Origin: Nocardioides baculatus
GTDB taxonomy: Bacteria > Actinomycetota > Actinomycetes > Propionibacteriales > Nocardioidaceae
Length of the DNA stretch: 64,000 bases
Direction of reading: 5' to 3'
NCBI RefSeq assembly: GCF_016735675.1
Contig: NZ_JAERSG010000003.1
Location: 652,103 to 716,102 of the forward strand
Part shown: piece by piece, positions 1-8,131 of the stretch
Numbering within the stretch: position 1 is the stretch's first letter
Layout of the letters: each line of letters starts with the position of its first letter
Position numbers and translations under genes: made by a program
Notes under the pieces: generated by a model
Told to the model about the DNA's origin: nothing
The model's database searches: none
What the model saw: the letters and a program-made list of their open reading frames with translations, nothing else

Positions 1-100
1 GCTCAGCCCGGGGAGCGTGAGACACGAACGCGCAGGTTCCTTGACGTCGACTTGACGCCCGCTGCTGCTGGGCTGCCATCAACCGGTTCAGACCACGTGT

Positions 101-117
101 GCCCCATTCTGGGTAGA
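101..117 (+). promoter_or_regulatory. EPS-island motif, site 1 (upstream of the sensor kinase)
   Basis: The bases GCCCCATTCTGGGTAGA form an A/T-centred inverted repeat in the 224-bp region before the sensor kinase gene. It aligns with about ten similar sites in the EPS island (ACCCA, 5-6 bases, GGKKRA). A possible -10 (CAATCT, 155-160) would put the transcription start about 58 bp downstream of the motif centre. Tandem TTGACG hexamers at 41-46 and 52-57 are another possible promoter element. Function as an operator, possibly autoregulatory, is an inference. Confidence 0.5.
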
Positions 118-224
118 CCCACACAATCGATGGACACGTCGACCGATCTGGAACCAATCTCGGATAGGGCACGACGAAGCACGCGGCCCTTTGGGGCACG
201 GGGATTTCCTGGGGGGGAAATAAG

Positions 225-1679
225 ATGGGTGAGGGGTTCTACGCACGCACGCAACGACATCACGGGATGGGTGCGGGCATCGTCGCGGTGGCATCGTTCG
301 CCGCGTTGACATCGGCAGCATGGACCGTCGAGCAGAGGGCGTCGCACTCGGCCGCCGAGGGCGTGGTGAGCGGCGTCTTCGTCGCAGGCGCTGTCATCGC
401 AGCCACCTGCGGGTGGCGCAGGCTCGGCAGGGCGCGCTGGGGGCTCGCGTCCGCGGTGGGGGCGATGCTCGCGGCCCAGGCGGTCCTGGTGGGCCTGCCC
501 GCCATCGCCCTGCCACCGCCGAGGAGCGCGCCGGTGCTCGTCACCCTCGCGGTTCTCGGACTGGTCGGCGTGGCCCTCGTGCTCGTCGCCCTGTACGAGG
601 TGTGGGACGAGCGGCACCTCGCGGACGACAGCTTCGCGATCGGCATCGGCATGGGCCAGCTCGCGGCTGCCCACCTGTCGTTGCTCGTCCCCCTGGCAGT
701 GCCGGTCCGTCCTGTTGCGGTGGCCATGGTCTGCCTCGTCGCAGCGACGCACCTCGCCGTGGTCGCGATCGTGGTCGCGGTCGTCGCGGTCCCGCGGCGC
801 ACCTCGACCCTGCTCACCGTGACGGCTGTGCTCGTGTGCGCGGTGCTCGTGCTTCGGCTCGTCCCGGCGTCCGACGCGGACGGGATGGTCCTCGTCGGCC
901 TGGCAGCCGCCGGCGCCGCCTGGATCGGCGCGGCGTGGTCAGCGGTGCAGCGTGCCTCGGAGCGCAGCTCCCAGCGCACGCGCGAGGAGATCCACCACAC
1001 GGTCGAGGCGAGCACGCGCGACATGCGCGAGCGGATGCACGAGCTGCGCAGCACCGTCGCCGGGCTTGTCAACGGCTCCGAGATGCTCGACAACCCCGCA
1101 GTCCCGGTCGACGTGCGCTCGCACCTGCTGGGGTCGGTGCGCAGTGAGCTGGAGCGCATGCAACGACTGCTCTCCACGCAGGAGGAGGCCGCGACCACCG
1201 TCGACGTGGCCGACGCGCTCAGCCCGGTGCTCGACATGCAGCGGTCGAAGGGACGTCGGGTGGAGATGCAGGGCTGCGGAGGCCTGGTGGAAGGACGCCA
1301 GGACGCGTTGGCCGAGGTGATCAACATCCTGCTGGACAACGCCGCCACGCACGGAGGGTGCGACACGAGTCGCGTGGACGTCGCCCCCGGCAAGGACGGC
1401 ACGGTGGACATCTCGGTCACCGACGACGGCACCGGGGTGCCCCCCGAGCTGCGCGAGCGGATCTTCGACTGGGGCGACCGGCGTGACGACTCCCCCGGGG
1501 AAGGTATCGGGCTGAATCTCGCCCAGCGCCTGGTCGCCCGGGACGGCGGCACGCTTCAGCTCGTCGACGCACCCGCCGAGGCCGGGTCGAGATTCGTCAT
1601 CTCGCTCCCGGCGCCCCGACAGTCGGTGGAGAACATCTCGGAAGGCGACACCCATGTCGCACAGCGCCGCCAGGGCTGA
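225..1679 (+). CDS. Membrane sensor histidine kinase
   Basis: A 484-residue sensor kinase. Residues 1 to about 245 are strongly hydrophobic with roughly eight membrane segments and no obvious extracytoplasmic domain, so the signal is probably sensed in or near the membrane. A cytoplasmic helical region follows, with a dimerisation/phosphoacceptor helix around His272 (MHELRST), then an ATPase domain with N box (LLDNA, Asn372), G1 box (DDGTG) and G2 box (GEGIGLNLA). The ATG follows a GGGGGGAAA stretch. The 3' end overlaps the response regulator gene by 26 bp, so the two are translationally coupled partners. Position at the head of the EPS island and a motif copy at 101-117 suggest it controls the polysaccharide genes. 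The stimulus is unknown. Confidence 0.88.
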   Translation: MGEGFYARTQRHHGMGAGIVAVASFAALTSAAWTVEQRASHSAAEGVVSGVFVAGAVIAATCGWRRLGRARWGLASAVGAMLAAQAVLVGLPAIALPPPRSAPVLVTLAVLGLVGVALVLVALYEVWDERHLADDSFAIGIGMGQLAAAHLSLLVPLAVPVRPVAVAMVCLVAATHLAVVAIVVAVVAVPRRTSTLLTVTAVLVCAVLVLRLVPASDADGMVLVGLAAAGAAWIGAAWSAVQRASERSSQRTREEIHHTVEASTRDMRERMHELRSTVAGLVNGSEMLDNPAVPVDVRSHLLGSVRSELERMQRLLSTQEEAATTVDVADALSPVLDMQRSKGRRVEMQGCGGLVEGRQDALAEVINILLDNAATHGGCDTSRVDVAPGKDGTVDISVTDDGTGVPPELRERIFDWGDRRDDSPGEGIGLNLAQRLVARDGGTLQLVDAPAEAGSRFVISLPAPRQSVENISEGDTHVAQRRQG

Positions 1680-2340
1680 CCACCGCGTCCTGATCATCGA
1701 CGACCACGTGCTCTTCGCCGAGTCGCTGGAGCTCGCACTGTCGCTCGAGGGCTACGACGCGCGACGCCTCGAGCTGCCCGACGAGGGCGGTTCGATGGCG
1801 ACGGTCCGTTCCCTGGCTCTCCGGGCCAACCCGCGGACCGTGCTCCTCGACCTCGACCTCGGCAGGTTCGGTGACGGCGTCAACCTGATCGGGCCGCTCG
1901 CCCAGGCCGGTGCCAACGTCGTCGTGCTGACAGCGTCCGAGGACCGCGGACGCTGGGGCGGCTGCATGCGACTCGGTGCACGCAAGGTCCTGCCCAAGAG
2001 CGGCGCGCTGCAGCAGGCCCTGGCCACGGTGCGGCGCCTGCACCAGGGGCTTCCGGTCATCAAGCGCGAGGAGCTCGAGGAGCTGCTCGACGCGTGGATG
2101 CAGGACCGCAGGACCAACGACGACCTCCGGCGCCGGCTCGACCTCCTCACCCCGAGGGAACGACAGGTGCTCGGCGCGCTCATCGAGGGCCGGACGGTGC
2201 GAGCCATCTCCGAGGAGAGCGTGGTGTCCGAGGCGACGGTCCGCACCCAGGTCAAGTCGATCCTCGGCAAGCTCGAGGTGTCCTCGCAGCTGGCCGCCGT
2301 CGGCATGGCCAACCAGGTCGGCTGGAAGCGCGGCGCATGA
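1654..2340 (+). CDS. LuxR/NarL-type response regulator
   Basis: A 228-residue regulator. The receiver domain (about residues 10-130) has the acidic pair Asp16-Asp17, phosphoacceptor Asp66 in LLDLDLG, Thr93 and Lys115 (LPKS). The C-terminal LuxR-type helix-turn-helix begins at LTPRERQVL (about residue 165) and runs through the VSEATVRTQVKSIL recognition region. It overlaps the kinase gene, its obvious cognate sensor. LuxR-type regulators bind inverted repeats as dimers. The recurrent motif in the promoter regions of this island is therefore a plausible target, but no sequence alone proves the pairing. An amidotransferase gene follows 43 bp downstream and is probably co-transcribed. Confidence 0.9.
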   Translation: MSHSAARADHRVLIIDDHVLFAESLELALSLEGYDARRLELPDEGGSMATVRSLALRANPRTVLLDLDLGRFGDGVNLIGPLAQAGANVVVLTASEDRGRWGGCMRLGARKVLPKSGALQQALATVRRLHQGLPVIKREELEELLDAWMQDRRTNDDLRRRLDLLTPRERQVLGALIEGRTVRAISEESVVSEATVRTQVKSILGKLEVSSQLAAVGMANQVGWKRGA

Positions 2341-2383
2341 GCACCGCCGACGGTCGCGGCCGGGCGCGGGACGGCGGACGCTG

Positions 2384-4273
2384 ATGTGCGGCGTCGGCGG
2401 CATCCGCGTGTTCGCCGCTGGGCCGGTCCCGGTCGAGGCGCTCCACGAGATGACCCGGGTGATGGAGCACCGGGGTCCGGACGAGAGCGCCGTCTGGGTC
2501 GGCGACGACATCGGGCTCGCCCACACGCGCCTGCCGATCATCGACGTCGAGCACTCCCACCAGCCGATGCAGTCCGCCGACGGCCGGTGGGTGCTGGCCT
2601 TCAACGGCGAGATCTTCAACCACGCGGCCCTGCGCGCCCACCTGGACTACCCCTTCCGCACGTCCGGTGACACCGAGGTCGTGGTCGCCGGACTGGCCGT
2701 CGAGGGGATCAGCTTCGTCGAGCGCCTCGAGGGACAGTTCGCGTTCGTCGCGCACGACCTGCGCACCGACACCACCCACCTGGTCCGCGACCGGCTGGGC
2801 GTCCTGCCGCTGCACTACCGGCACGTGCCGGGCGGCATCGCCTTCGGCTCCGAGGCGAAGGTCCTGCTCGCCGTCGGACCGCGTCCCGAGGTGGACCACC
2901 GCAGCCTCCACGCCTACCTGGGGTCGCGTTCGGTGCCGGCCCCCGACACCCTCTTCGAGGGCGTGAAGAAGGTACGACCCGCCCACCGGCTCGCGATCAT
3001 GCCCGGCGGCCACGTCGAGGAGGCCCACTACTGGTCGCCGCCCGAGTGCGACCGCGAGGGCACGTGGAGCCCGCAGGACGCCGTCGAAGCGGTCGGGGAC
3101 GGCATCCGTGAGGCCGTCCGGGCCGCCCTCGTCGCGGACGTGCCGGTCGGCGCCTACCTGTCGGGAGGCCTCGACAGCAGCCTGATCGTCGCGCACGTAC
3201 GACAGGTCGTCGGGGACGAGCCGGTGCACACGTTCTCGGCCGGCTTCGGCGACCACCCGCAGGACGAGCTGCCGTGGGCGCGCCGCGTCAGCGCCCTCCT
3301 CGGCACGCGTCACCACGAGGTCGTCCTCGACGCAGGCGACTTCGAACGGCTGTGGGGACGGCTGACCTGGCACCGGGACGCCCCGATCTCGGAGGCCTCT
3401 GACGTCGCGGTGTACGGACTGGCCCGGGCCGCCCGCGAGCACGTCCGCGTCGTGCTGTCCGGCGAGGGCGGCGACGAGCTGTTCGCCGGTTATCCCAAGT
3501 ACCGCTTCGCGCAGCTCGCGGAGCACGCCACCCGACTGCCCGCCGGGCTCCGGACCGGTCTGGCCGGGCCGGTCGAACGGCGCCTGGGGCGGCACGCCCG
3601 CGCCCGCACGGCCCTGCGCGCGATCGCTGCCGGGGACGTCGCGGAGCAGCACGACACCTGGTTCGCCCCGTTCACCGGTGAGGAACGGCGGCGACTCCTC
3701 GGGACAGCGCCACCAGCGGACCGGCGAGCGGCCCCGGCGAGCGGGGTCGACGCCGTCGACCGGATGCTGCGCCACGACCTGCGCCAGTGGCTGCCCGACA
3801 ACCTCCTCGAGCGGGGTGACCGCATGTCCATGGCGGCCTCGCTCGAGCTGCGCCCGCCGCTGCTCGACCACCACCTGGTCGAGCTCGCGTTCCGCCTGCC
3901 GACCTCGGTGAAGGTGCGGTCGGGCACGACGAAGTGGGTGCTGCGCGAGGTCGCACGTCCGCTGCTACCCCCCGAGGTGGTCGACCGCCCCAAGGTCGGC
4001 TTCCGCGTCCCGCTTGACTCCTGGTTCCGCTCGGGGCTGCGCGACACCGCCCGCGACCGGCTCACGGGGTCGGGCTCGTGGGTCGCCCAGACCCTCGACG
4101 GCGCGGCCGTGCGCGACCTCCTCGACCGTCACGAGCGCGGCGCCAACGAGGAGATCCGGCTGTGGACGCTGCTGTGCCTCGAGATGTGGCACGAGTGCTT
4201 CTTCGGCTCGACGCCCGTGGTGCCGGGCCCTCGGGGCGACCACATTCCCACCCGGCCGGCGACCCACCCCTGA
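2384..4273 (+). CDS. asnB: Asparagine synthetase-type amidotransferase (glutamine-hydrolysing)
   Basis: A 629-residue class II amidotransferase. The start ATG gives MCG, so processing exposes the catalytic Cys2 of the N-terminal glutaminase domain, which also shows EHRGPDES and FNGEIFN. The synthetase domain has the PP-loop SGGLDSS near residue 259 and GEGGDELFAGYPKY. The family transfers glutamine-derived ammonia to an AMP-activated carboxylate. AsnB homologues recur in bacterial EPS loci, where proteobacterial versions are named exosortase A-associated amidotransferases, and often amidate a carboxylated sugar or other acid rather than free aspartate. Given the location after the two-component genes and ahead of the initiating transferase, amidation of a uronic acid or an EPS substituent is a reasonable guess; true asparagine synthesis is the alternative. 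A terminator hairpin lies at 4313-4342. Confidence 0.9.
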   Translation: MCGVGGIRVFAAGPVPVEALHEMTRVMEHRGPDESAVWVGDDIGLAHTRLPIIDVEHSHQPMQSADGRWVLAFNGEIFNHAALRAHLDYPFRTSGDTEVVVAGLAVEGISFVERLEGQFAFVAHDLRTDTTHLVRDRLGVLPLHYRHVPGGIAFGSEAKVLLAVGPRPEVDHRSLHAYLGSRSVPAPDTLFEGVKKVRPAHRLAIMPGGHVEEAHYWSPPECDREGTWSPQDAVEAVGDGIREAVRAALVADVPVGAYLSGGLDSSLIVAHVRQVVGDEPVHTFSAGFGDHPQDELPWARRVSALLGTRHHEVVLDAGDFERLWGRLTWHRDAPISEASDVAVYGLARAAREHVRVVLSGEGGDELFAGYPKYRFAQLAEHATRLPAGLRTGLAGPVERRLGRHARARTALRAIAAGDVAEQHDTWFAPFTGEERRRLLGTAPPADRRAAPASGVDAVDRMLRHDLRQWLPDNLLERGDRMSMAASLELRPPLLDHHLVELAFRLPTSVKVRSGTTKWVLREVARPLLPPEVVDRPKVGFRVPLDSWFRSGLRDTARDRLTGSGSWVAQTLDGAAVRDLLDRHERGANEEIRLWTLLCLEMWHECFFGSTPVVPGPRGDHIPTRPATHP

Positions 4274-4312
4274 CTGTCCCCGCCACCACCACCGGCGTGC
4301 GGTAGCGGTCAC

Positions 4313-4342
4313 GACGGCCCAGGTGGGGGCTCCTGGGCCGTC
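4313..4342 (+). terminator. Terminator hairpin after the amidotransferase gene
   Basis: A perfect 11-bp stem (GACGGCCCAGG with CCTGGGCCGTC) closes an 8-nt loop 40 bp after the stop codon. There is no clear U-tract, which is common for terminators in high-GC actinobacteria. Confidence 0.7.
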
Positions 4343-4392
4343 GCGCCTTGGCTCGCGCCGGTCGAACGGGGTTGGGGGCCCCGTTGGTGTGT

Positions 4393-4417
4393 GTGCAACC
4401 GCCACGGGCGGTTGCAC
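4393..4417. repeat. Perfect 11-bp palindrome
   Basis: GTGCAACCGCC and GGCGGTTGCAC are exact reverse complements separated by ACG. The element lies 158 bp upstream of the -10 of the next gene. It could be an operator for a dimeric regulator or a second hairpin terminator. Confidence 0.5.
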
Positions 4418-4570
4418 AGCAAGTGCACCTCCCAAGGCGAGCCATCGGTGACGAGCACCACCTTCGAGAGTAGGTGGCGCACGCGGCTGTGCCCATCCCG
4501 CCGACTGGGTATCTGTCCAGCGGCCGCGCACGGCTTTCGTCCATATGCGGCATGCCCGGGCACCGGCTCG

Positions 4571-4580
4571 TACCTAGGCT
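4571..4580 (+). promoter_or_regulatory. Likely -10 of the initiating transferase promoter
   Basis: TACCTAGGCT contains the hexamer TAGGCT (4575-4580), fitting TANNNT. Transcription would start near 4587, giving a leader of about 60 nt before the ATG at 4646. The surrounding CGTACCTAGNCTCG is almost identical to the sequence before the lipoprotein gene at 38959. Confidence 0.45.
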
Positions 4581-4645
4581 CGCTGCAGGCGCGGCAGCGG
4601 GGTGTCCGCGGCATCCACCGGGCGGTGTGGGGAGGAAGCGGAGCG

Positions 4646-6124
4646 ATGACGGCACAGGTGTCGGTGGGCGACGTCACGCCCCGCACCGCAGTGCCGGACG
4701 TCGTGGTCCCGACGCCCAGGCTCCCCCGGCCACGCGGCCCCCGCCTCGAGGAGGGTGCACCGTCACCCACTGGTCCGCCCCCGTCCTCCGGACGGTCTGC
4801 CCGCTCGCGCGCCGTCCGCGTCGGCCGGCGGGCGATGGCCGTCGACTGGACCATCGCTCTCGTCCTCGGGACCGCGGGCGCAGCGTCCGGCGTCGTCCCT
4901 CCGGCGGCGGCAGCAGGTGCCCTCGCCTGGCCCCTCGTCCTGCTCGCGTCCGGGCTCTACCGGCGCCAGGGGCTCGGCGAGGGCCGCGCGTGGCAGGTAC
5001 GCCGCGTGGTCGGCACGGGCGTACGGCTCTCGGTGGTCGTGCTCGCGGCCGCCCCGCTCGTCCCGTCGCTCGACGTGGTTCCGCTCGTCGGGCTGGTCGC
5101 CGTCCTGAGTGCGGCCAGTGCGCTGCACGACCTGGTCGGGCCCGGTCGACCTCGACTCGTCCTCGCCGGGCACCCGCGCGACGTCGCCGAGGCGCTGCGA
5201 GAGCTGGAGGCGGCCGACAACCACCGGGTCGTCGCCGCCTGCCTCACGCGCCCGTCGAAGGTGGACCTCGGGGAGGTCCCGACCTACGTCGGTCTCCGCG
5301 ACGCGGCGAGCATCGCCGAGGAGCACGCGGCCGATGCGTTCGTGGTGCTCCCGGGCTCGAGGCTGGCACCGGCGCAGGTCCGTCGCATGCACTGGGCCCT
5401 CGCAGCGGTCGGCACCGAGCTCTGCGTCAGCACCGGGCTCCTCGACGTGACCCCCGACCGGACCCGTTTCCTGACCACGGGCGGGCTCCACCTCGTGCAC
5501 GTGGCTCCGGCCGCGCTCCGCGGGCCACGGCGCTGGGTGAAGGAGGTGGTCGAGCGGTGCGCCGCCACCGTGGGCCTCGCCCTGGCCCTGCCCGCGCTGC
5601 TGGCGGTCGGGGCGGCGGTACGCCTCCAGTCGCCGGGGCCCGCGCTCTACCGGCAGGTGCGCGTCGGACGCGACGGCCAGGTCTTCACGATGTACAAGTT
5701 CCGGTCCATGACGGTCTCGGCGGAGCACGAGCGCACCTCGCTCGCGTGCGCCAACGACGTCGACGGCGTGCTCTTCAAGATGTACGAGGACCCGCGCGTG
5801 ACCTCGCTCGGCCGATGGCTGCGACGGTGGAGCATCGACGAGCTCCCCCAGCTCTGGAACGTCGTGCGAGGTGACATGTCGCTCGTCGGACCGCGGCCGG
5901 CGCTGCCCGAGGAGGTGGCGCGCTACGACGTCGACCCGACGCGCCGCCTGGTGGTCAAGCCGGGTCTCACGGGGCTGTGGCAGGTCTCCGGGCGCTCGGA
6001 CCTGTCGTGGGCCCAGGCGGTCCGGCTCGACGTCAGGTACGTCGACAACTGGTCGTTGCGACTCGACGCGCAGATCCTCCTGCGCACGGTCCGGGCAGTC
6101 CTGGGGCACCGCGGTGCCTACTGA
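4646..6124 (+). CDS. Polyprenyl-phosphate sugar-1-phosphate transferase (EPS initiating enzyme)
   Basis: A 492-residue membrane protein of the WbaP/CpsE-like family, which moves a sugar-1-phosphate from its nucleotide to undecaprenyl phosphate and so starts repeat-unit assembly. The N-terminal half has several hydrophobic stretches (about residues 65-165) and a Rossmann-like central region. One further membrane helix around residue 305 leads into the C-terminal catalytic domain, which carries the hallmarks MYKFRSM, DPRVTSLGRWLRRWSIDELPQ, GDMSLVGPRP and KPGLTGLWQVSGRS. The start ATG is preceded by GGGGAGGAAGCGGAGCG. An open frame continues upstream but would lie across the promoter region. The RmlC-like gene follows 33 bp downstream. 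A short run of repeated GAGGTC-type hexamers lies between them. Confidence 0.9.
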   Translation: MTAQVSVGDVTPRTAVPDVVVPTPRLPRPRGPRLEEGAPSPTGPPPSSGRSARSRAVRVGRRAMAVDWTIALVLGTAGAASGVVPPAAAAGALAWPLVLLASGLYRRQGLGEGRAWQVRRVVGTGVRLSVVVLAAAPLVPSLDVVPLVGLVAVLSAASALHDLVGPGRPRLVLAGHPRDVAEALRELEAADNHRVVAACLTRPSKVDLGEVPTYVGLRDAASIAEEHAADAFVVLPGSRLAPAQVRRMHWALAAVGTELCVSTGLLDVTPDRTRFLTTGGLHLVHVAPAALRGPRRWVKEVVERCAATVGLALALPALLAVGAAVRLQSPGPALYRQVRVGRDGQVFTMYKFRSMTVSAEHERTSLACANDVDGVLFKMYEDPRVTSLGRWLRRWSIDELPQLWNVVRGDMSLVGPRPALPEEVARYDVDPTRRLVVKPGLTGLWQVSGRSDLSWAQAVRLDVRYVDNWSLRLDAQILLRTVRAVLGHRGAY

Positions 6125-6157
6125 CATCGAGGTCGACGTCGAGGTCGAGGTCAAGCA

Positions 6158-6733
6158 ATGGAGGTGACCCGCACCGGGATCCCCGGCCTCCTCGTGTTCA
6201 CGCCCAGCCCGCACCCGGACCCCCGCGGGATGTTCTCGCGGACCTTCGACGCCGAGGTGGCGTCGGGTGCCGGCATCGACCCGCACGCGTTCGTGCAGGA
6301 CAGCCTCTCGCGCTCCCACCGGGGCGTCGTCCGAGGTCTGCACGTCCGGGTCGGTGACGGCGAGAACAAGCTGGTGCGGTGCTCGTCCGGCGCCGTCCTC
6401 GACGTGGTGGTGGACCTGCGACCGGGCTCGCCGTCCTACCTGCGCTGGGAGACCTTCGACCTCACCGGCGACAACCAGGTGTCCGTCTACGTGCCCGCGG
6501 GGTGCGCCCACGGCTTCCAGGCGCTCAGCGAGCCTGCCGACACCAGCTACCGGATCGACCGCCCGCACGACCCGGCGGACGACCTCACGATCGCCCACGA
6601 CGACCCCGGGCTGGCGATCCCCTGGCGGCTGCCGGTCACGCTCCAGTCCGACGCAGACCGCGACGCCCCCCGGCTCGCGGACGTGCGCGATCGCCTCGGC
6701 GAGATCCGTCCCTGGACCGGTCACCAACATTGA
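6158..6733 (+). CDS. RmlC-like dTDP-4-dehydro-6-deoxyhexose 3,5-epimerase
   Basis: A 191-residue cupin-fold epimerase of typical family length. It shows the RmlC signature QDSLSRSHRGVVRGLH with the catalytic His62, Lys71 in the ENKLVRC segment, the VPAGCAHGF strand, and a Tyr131 in the position of the general acid (TSYRID). RmlC epimerises C3 and C5 of the 4-keto sugar nucleotide on the way to dTDP-L-rhamnose. No rmlA, rmlB or rmlD is visible in the window, so they must lie elsewhere, or this enzyme epimerises a different 4-keto sugar nucleotide made in this island. Confidence 0.85.
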   Translation: MEVTRTGIPGLLVFTPSPHPDPRGMFSRTFDAEVASGAGIDPHAFVQDSLSRSHRGVVRGLHVRVGDGENKLVRCSSGAVLDVVVDLRPGSPSYLRWETFDLTGDNQVSVYVPAGCAHGFQALSEPADTSYRIDRPHDPADDLTIAHDDPGLAIPWRLPVTLQSDADRDAPRLADVRDRLGEIRPWTGHQH

Positions 6734-6775
6734 GTAGGTGCCGTCCGTGCCGTCCCGTCCGCACGGCACAGCACG

Positions 6776-6781
6776 TGTGAT
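6776..6781 (+). promoter_or_regulatory. -10 of a leaderless promoter
   Basis: TGTGAT ends exactly 6 nt before the ATG at 6788, the same spacing seen at many other genes here, so the sugar dehydrogenase can be transcribed as a leaderless mRNA in addition to read-through. A degenerate relative of the island motif (around 6722-6738) sits about 60 bp upstream, but the match is weak. Confidence 0.45.
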
Positions 6782-6787
6782 GGACCC

Positions 6788-8131
6788 ATGACTTCGCAGG
6801 ACGCGACCTCCCTGACCGTCGCGGTCTTCGGTCTCGGCTACGTCGGGACGGTGACCGCCGCTGGACTCGCCGCGAGCGGCCACCGCGTCGTCGGCGTCGA
6901 CGTCGATCCACACAAGGTGGAGCAGGTCCGCGCCGGTCGCAGTCCCGTCGTCGAGCGAGGGGTGGAGGAGCTGCTCACCGACGCCGTCGCGCGCGGGCTG
7001 CTGACCGCGACCACCTACCCGGTCGAGGCGATGGAGCGCGCCGACGTCTCGCTCCTGTGCGTCGGTACGCCGTCGGGTGCCCACGGCGAGACCGACCTCA
7101 CCTACGTCCGACGTGCCGTGGACGACGTACGCGCTGCGATGGACGTCGCGACGCCCCCGGCCTCGGGCCACCACTCGGTCGTGGTCCGCAGCACCGTGCC
7201 GCCCGGCACGGTCAGCGAGGTGGTCGCGCCCCACTTCTCGGGCCCGCTCCCGCGGGGCTGGTCGGTCGGCACCGCGATGGTGCCGGAGTTCCTGCGTGAG
7301 GGCACCGGCGTCGACGACTTCTACGACCCCCCGTTCGTCGTGGTGGGCACCGACAGCGCACCCACCCTGGCCGCCATGGCCGACCTCTTCGCCTTCCTCG
7401 ACGTCCGGACCCGGCCGGTCGCCGTCGGGACGGCCGAGGGCCTGAAGTACGCGTGCAACGCCTTCCACGCCGCGAAGATCTCGTTCGCCAACGAGATGGG
7501 CCGCGTGCTCTCGCCCCACGGCGTCGACGTGCGCGAGGTGATGGCCGTGTTCTGTGAGGACCGCAAGCTCAACCTCTCGCCCGCCTACCTGCGTCCCGGT
7601 TTCGCGTACGGCGGCTCGTGCCTGCCCAAGGACCTGCGCTCGCTGCAGCACCTGGCCCGCTTCGAGGGCCGGGACGTCCCGCTGCTCCTCGGCACCGAGC
7701 AGACCAACGAGCTGGTCATCCGGCAGGTCGTCGACTGGGTGATCGCGCAGGACTGCCGGCGCGTGGCCCTGCTGGGCCTCAGCTTCAAGAGCGACACCGA
7801 CGACCTGCGGGAGAGCCCCAACGTCGAGCTCGCCGAGCGGCTGATCGGCAAGGGCTTCGACCTGACCGTCTACGACCCGATCATCAACCCCGACCGGCTG
7901 GTCGGCGCCAACCGCCGGCACGTGCAGGCCCGGCTCCCCCACCTCGACCGGCTGCTCGCCTGCACCCCCGAGGCCGCGCTCGACGGCGCGGAGGTCGTGC
8001 TGGTCGCGCACTCGGACCCGGAGCTCGCGAGCGCGCTGGTCGCGGCCGCGCCACGGGCCGTGCTCGACCTCAACGGCCGGCTCGGCGCGGAGGTCGAGGC
8101 CCTCCCGGGCTACGAGGGGATCGCGTGGTGA
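6788..8131 (+). CDS. GDP-mannose / UDP-glucose 6-dehydrogenase family protein
   Basis: A 447-residue NAD-dependent nucleotide-sugar dehydrogenase, which oxidises the C6 alcohol to a uronic acid in two steps. The N-terminal Rossmann motif is GLGYVG, with VGTPSG and RSTVPPGT further on. The catalytic Cys278 lies in FAYGGSCLPKD. The stretch DRKLNLSPAYLRPGFAYGG resembles GDP-mannose 6-dehydrogenase (AlgD) more than UDP-glucose dehydrogenase, so GDP-mannuronate is the slightly favoured product; the substrate is uncertain. Its uronic acid carboxylate would be a natural acceptor for the amidotransferase at 2384. The stop codon overlaps the start of the next glycosyltransferase (GTGA). Confidence 0.88.
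   Translation: MTSQDATSLTVAVFGLGYVGTVTAAGLAASGHRVVGVDVDPHKVEQVRAGRSPVVERGVEELLTDAVARGLLTATTYPVEAMERADVSLLCVGTPSGAHGETDLTYVRRAVDDVRAAMDVATPPASGHHSVVVRSTVPPGTVSEVVAPHFSGPLPRGWSVGTAMVPEFLREGTGVDDFYDPPFVVVGTDSAPTLAAMADLFAFLDVRTRPVAVGTAEGLKYACNAFHAAKISFANEMGRVLSPHGVDVREVMAVFCEDRKLNLSPAYLRPGFAYGGSCLPKDLRSLQHLARFEGRDVPLLLGTEQTNELVIRQVVDWVIAQDCRRVALLGLSFKSDTDDLRESPNVELAERLIGKGFDLTVYDPIINPDRLVGANRRHVQARLPHLDRLLACTPEAALDGAEVVLVAHSDPELASALVAAAPRAVLDLNGRLGAEVEALPGYEGIAW

Larger units (their letters stand above)
4274..4645. other. Intergenic region: terminator, palindrome and promoter
   Basis: A 372-bp gap between the amidotransferase and the initiating sugar transferase. It holds a GC-rich terminator hairpin (4313-4342), a perfect palindrome (4393-4417) and a likely promoter -10 (4575-4580) with about 60 nt of leader. 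No convincing coding sequence was seen on either strand. Confidence 0.6.

Noticed and set aside
6125..6157. Short tandem GAGGTC-like hexamers after the sugar transferase stop
   Set aside because: Only about 30 bp and imperfect; likely local slippage, with no sign of a regulatory role.
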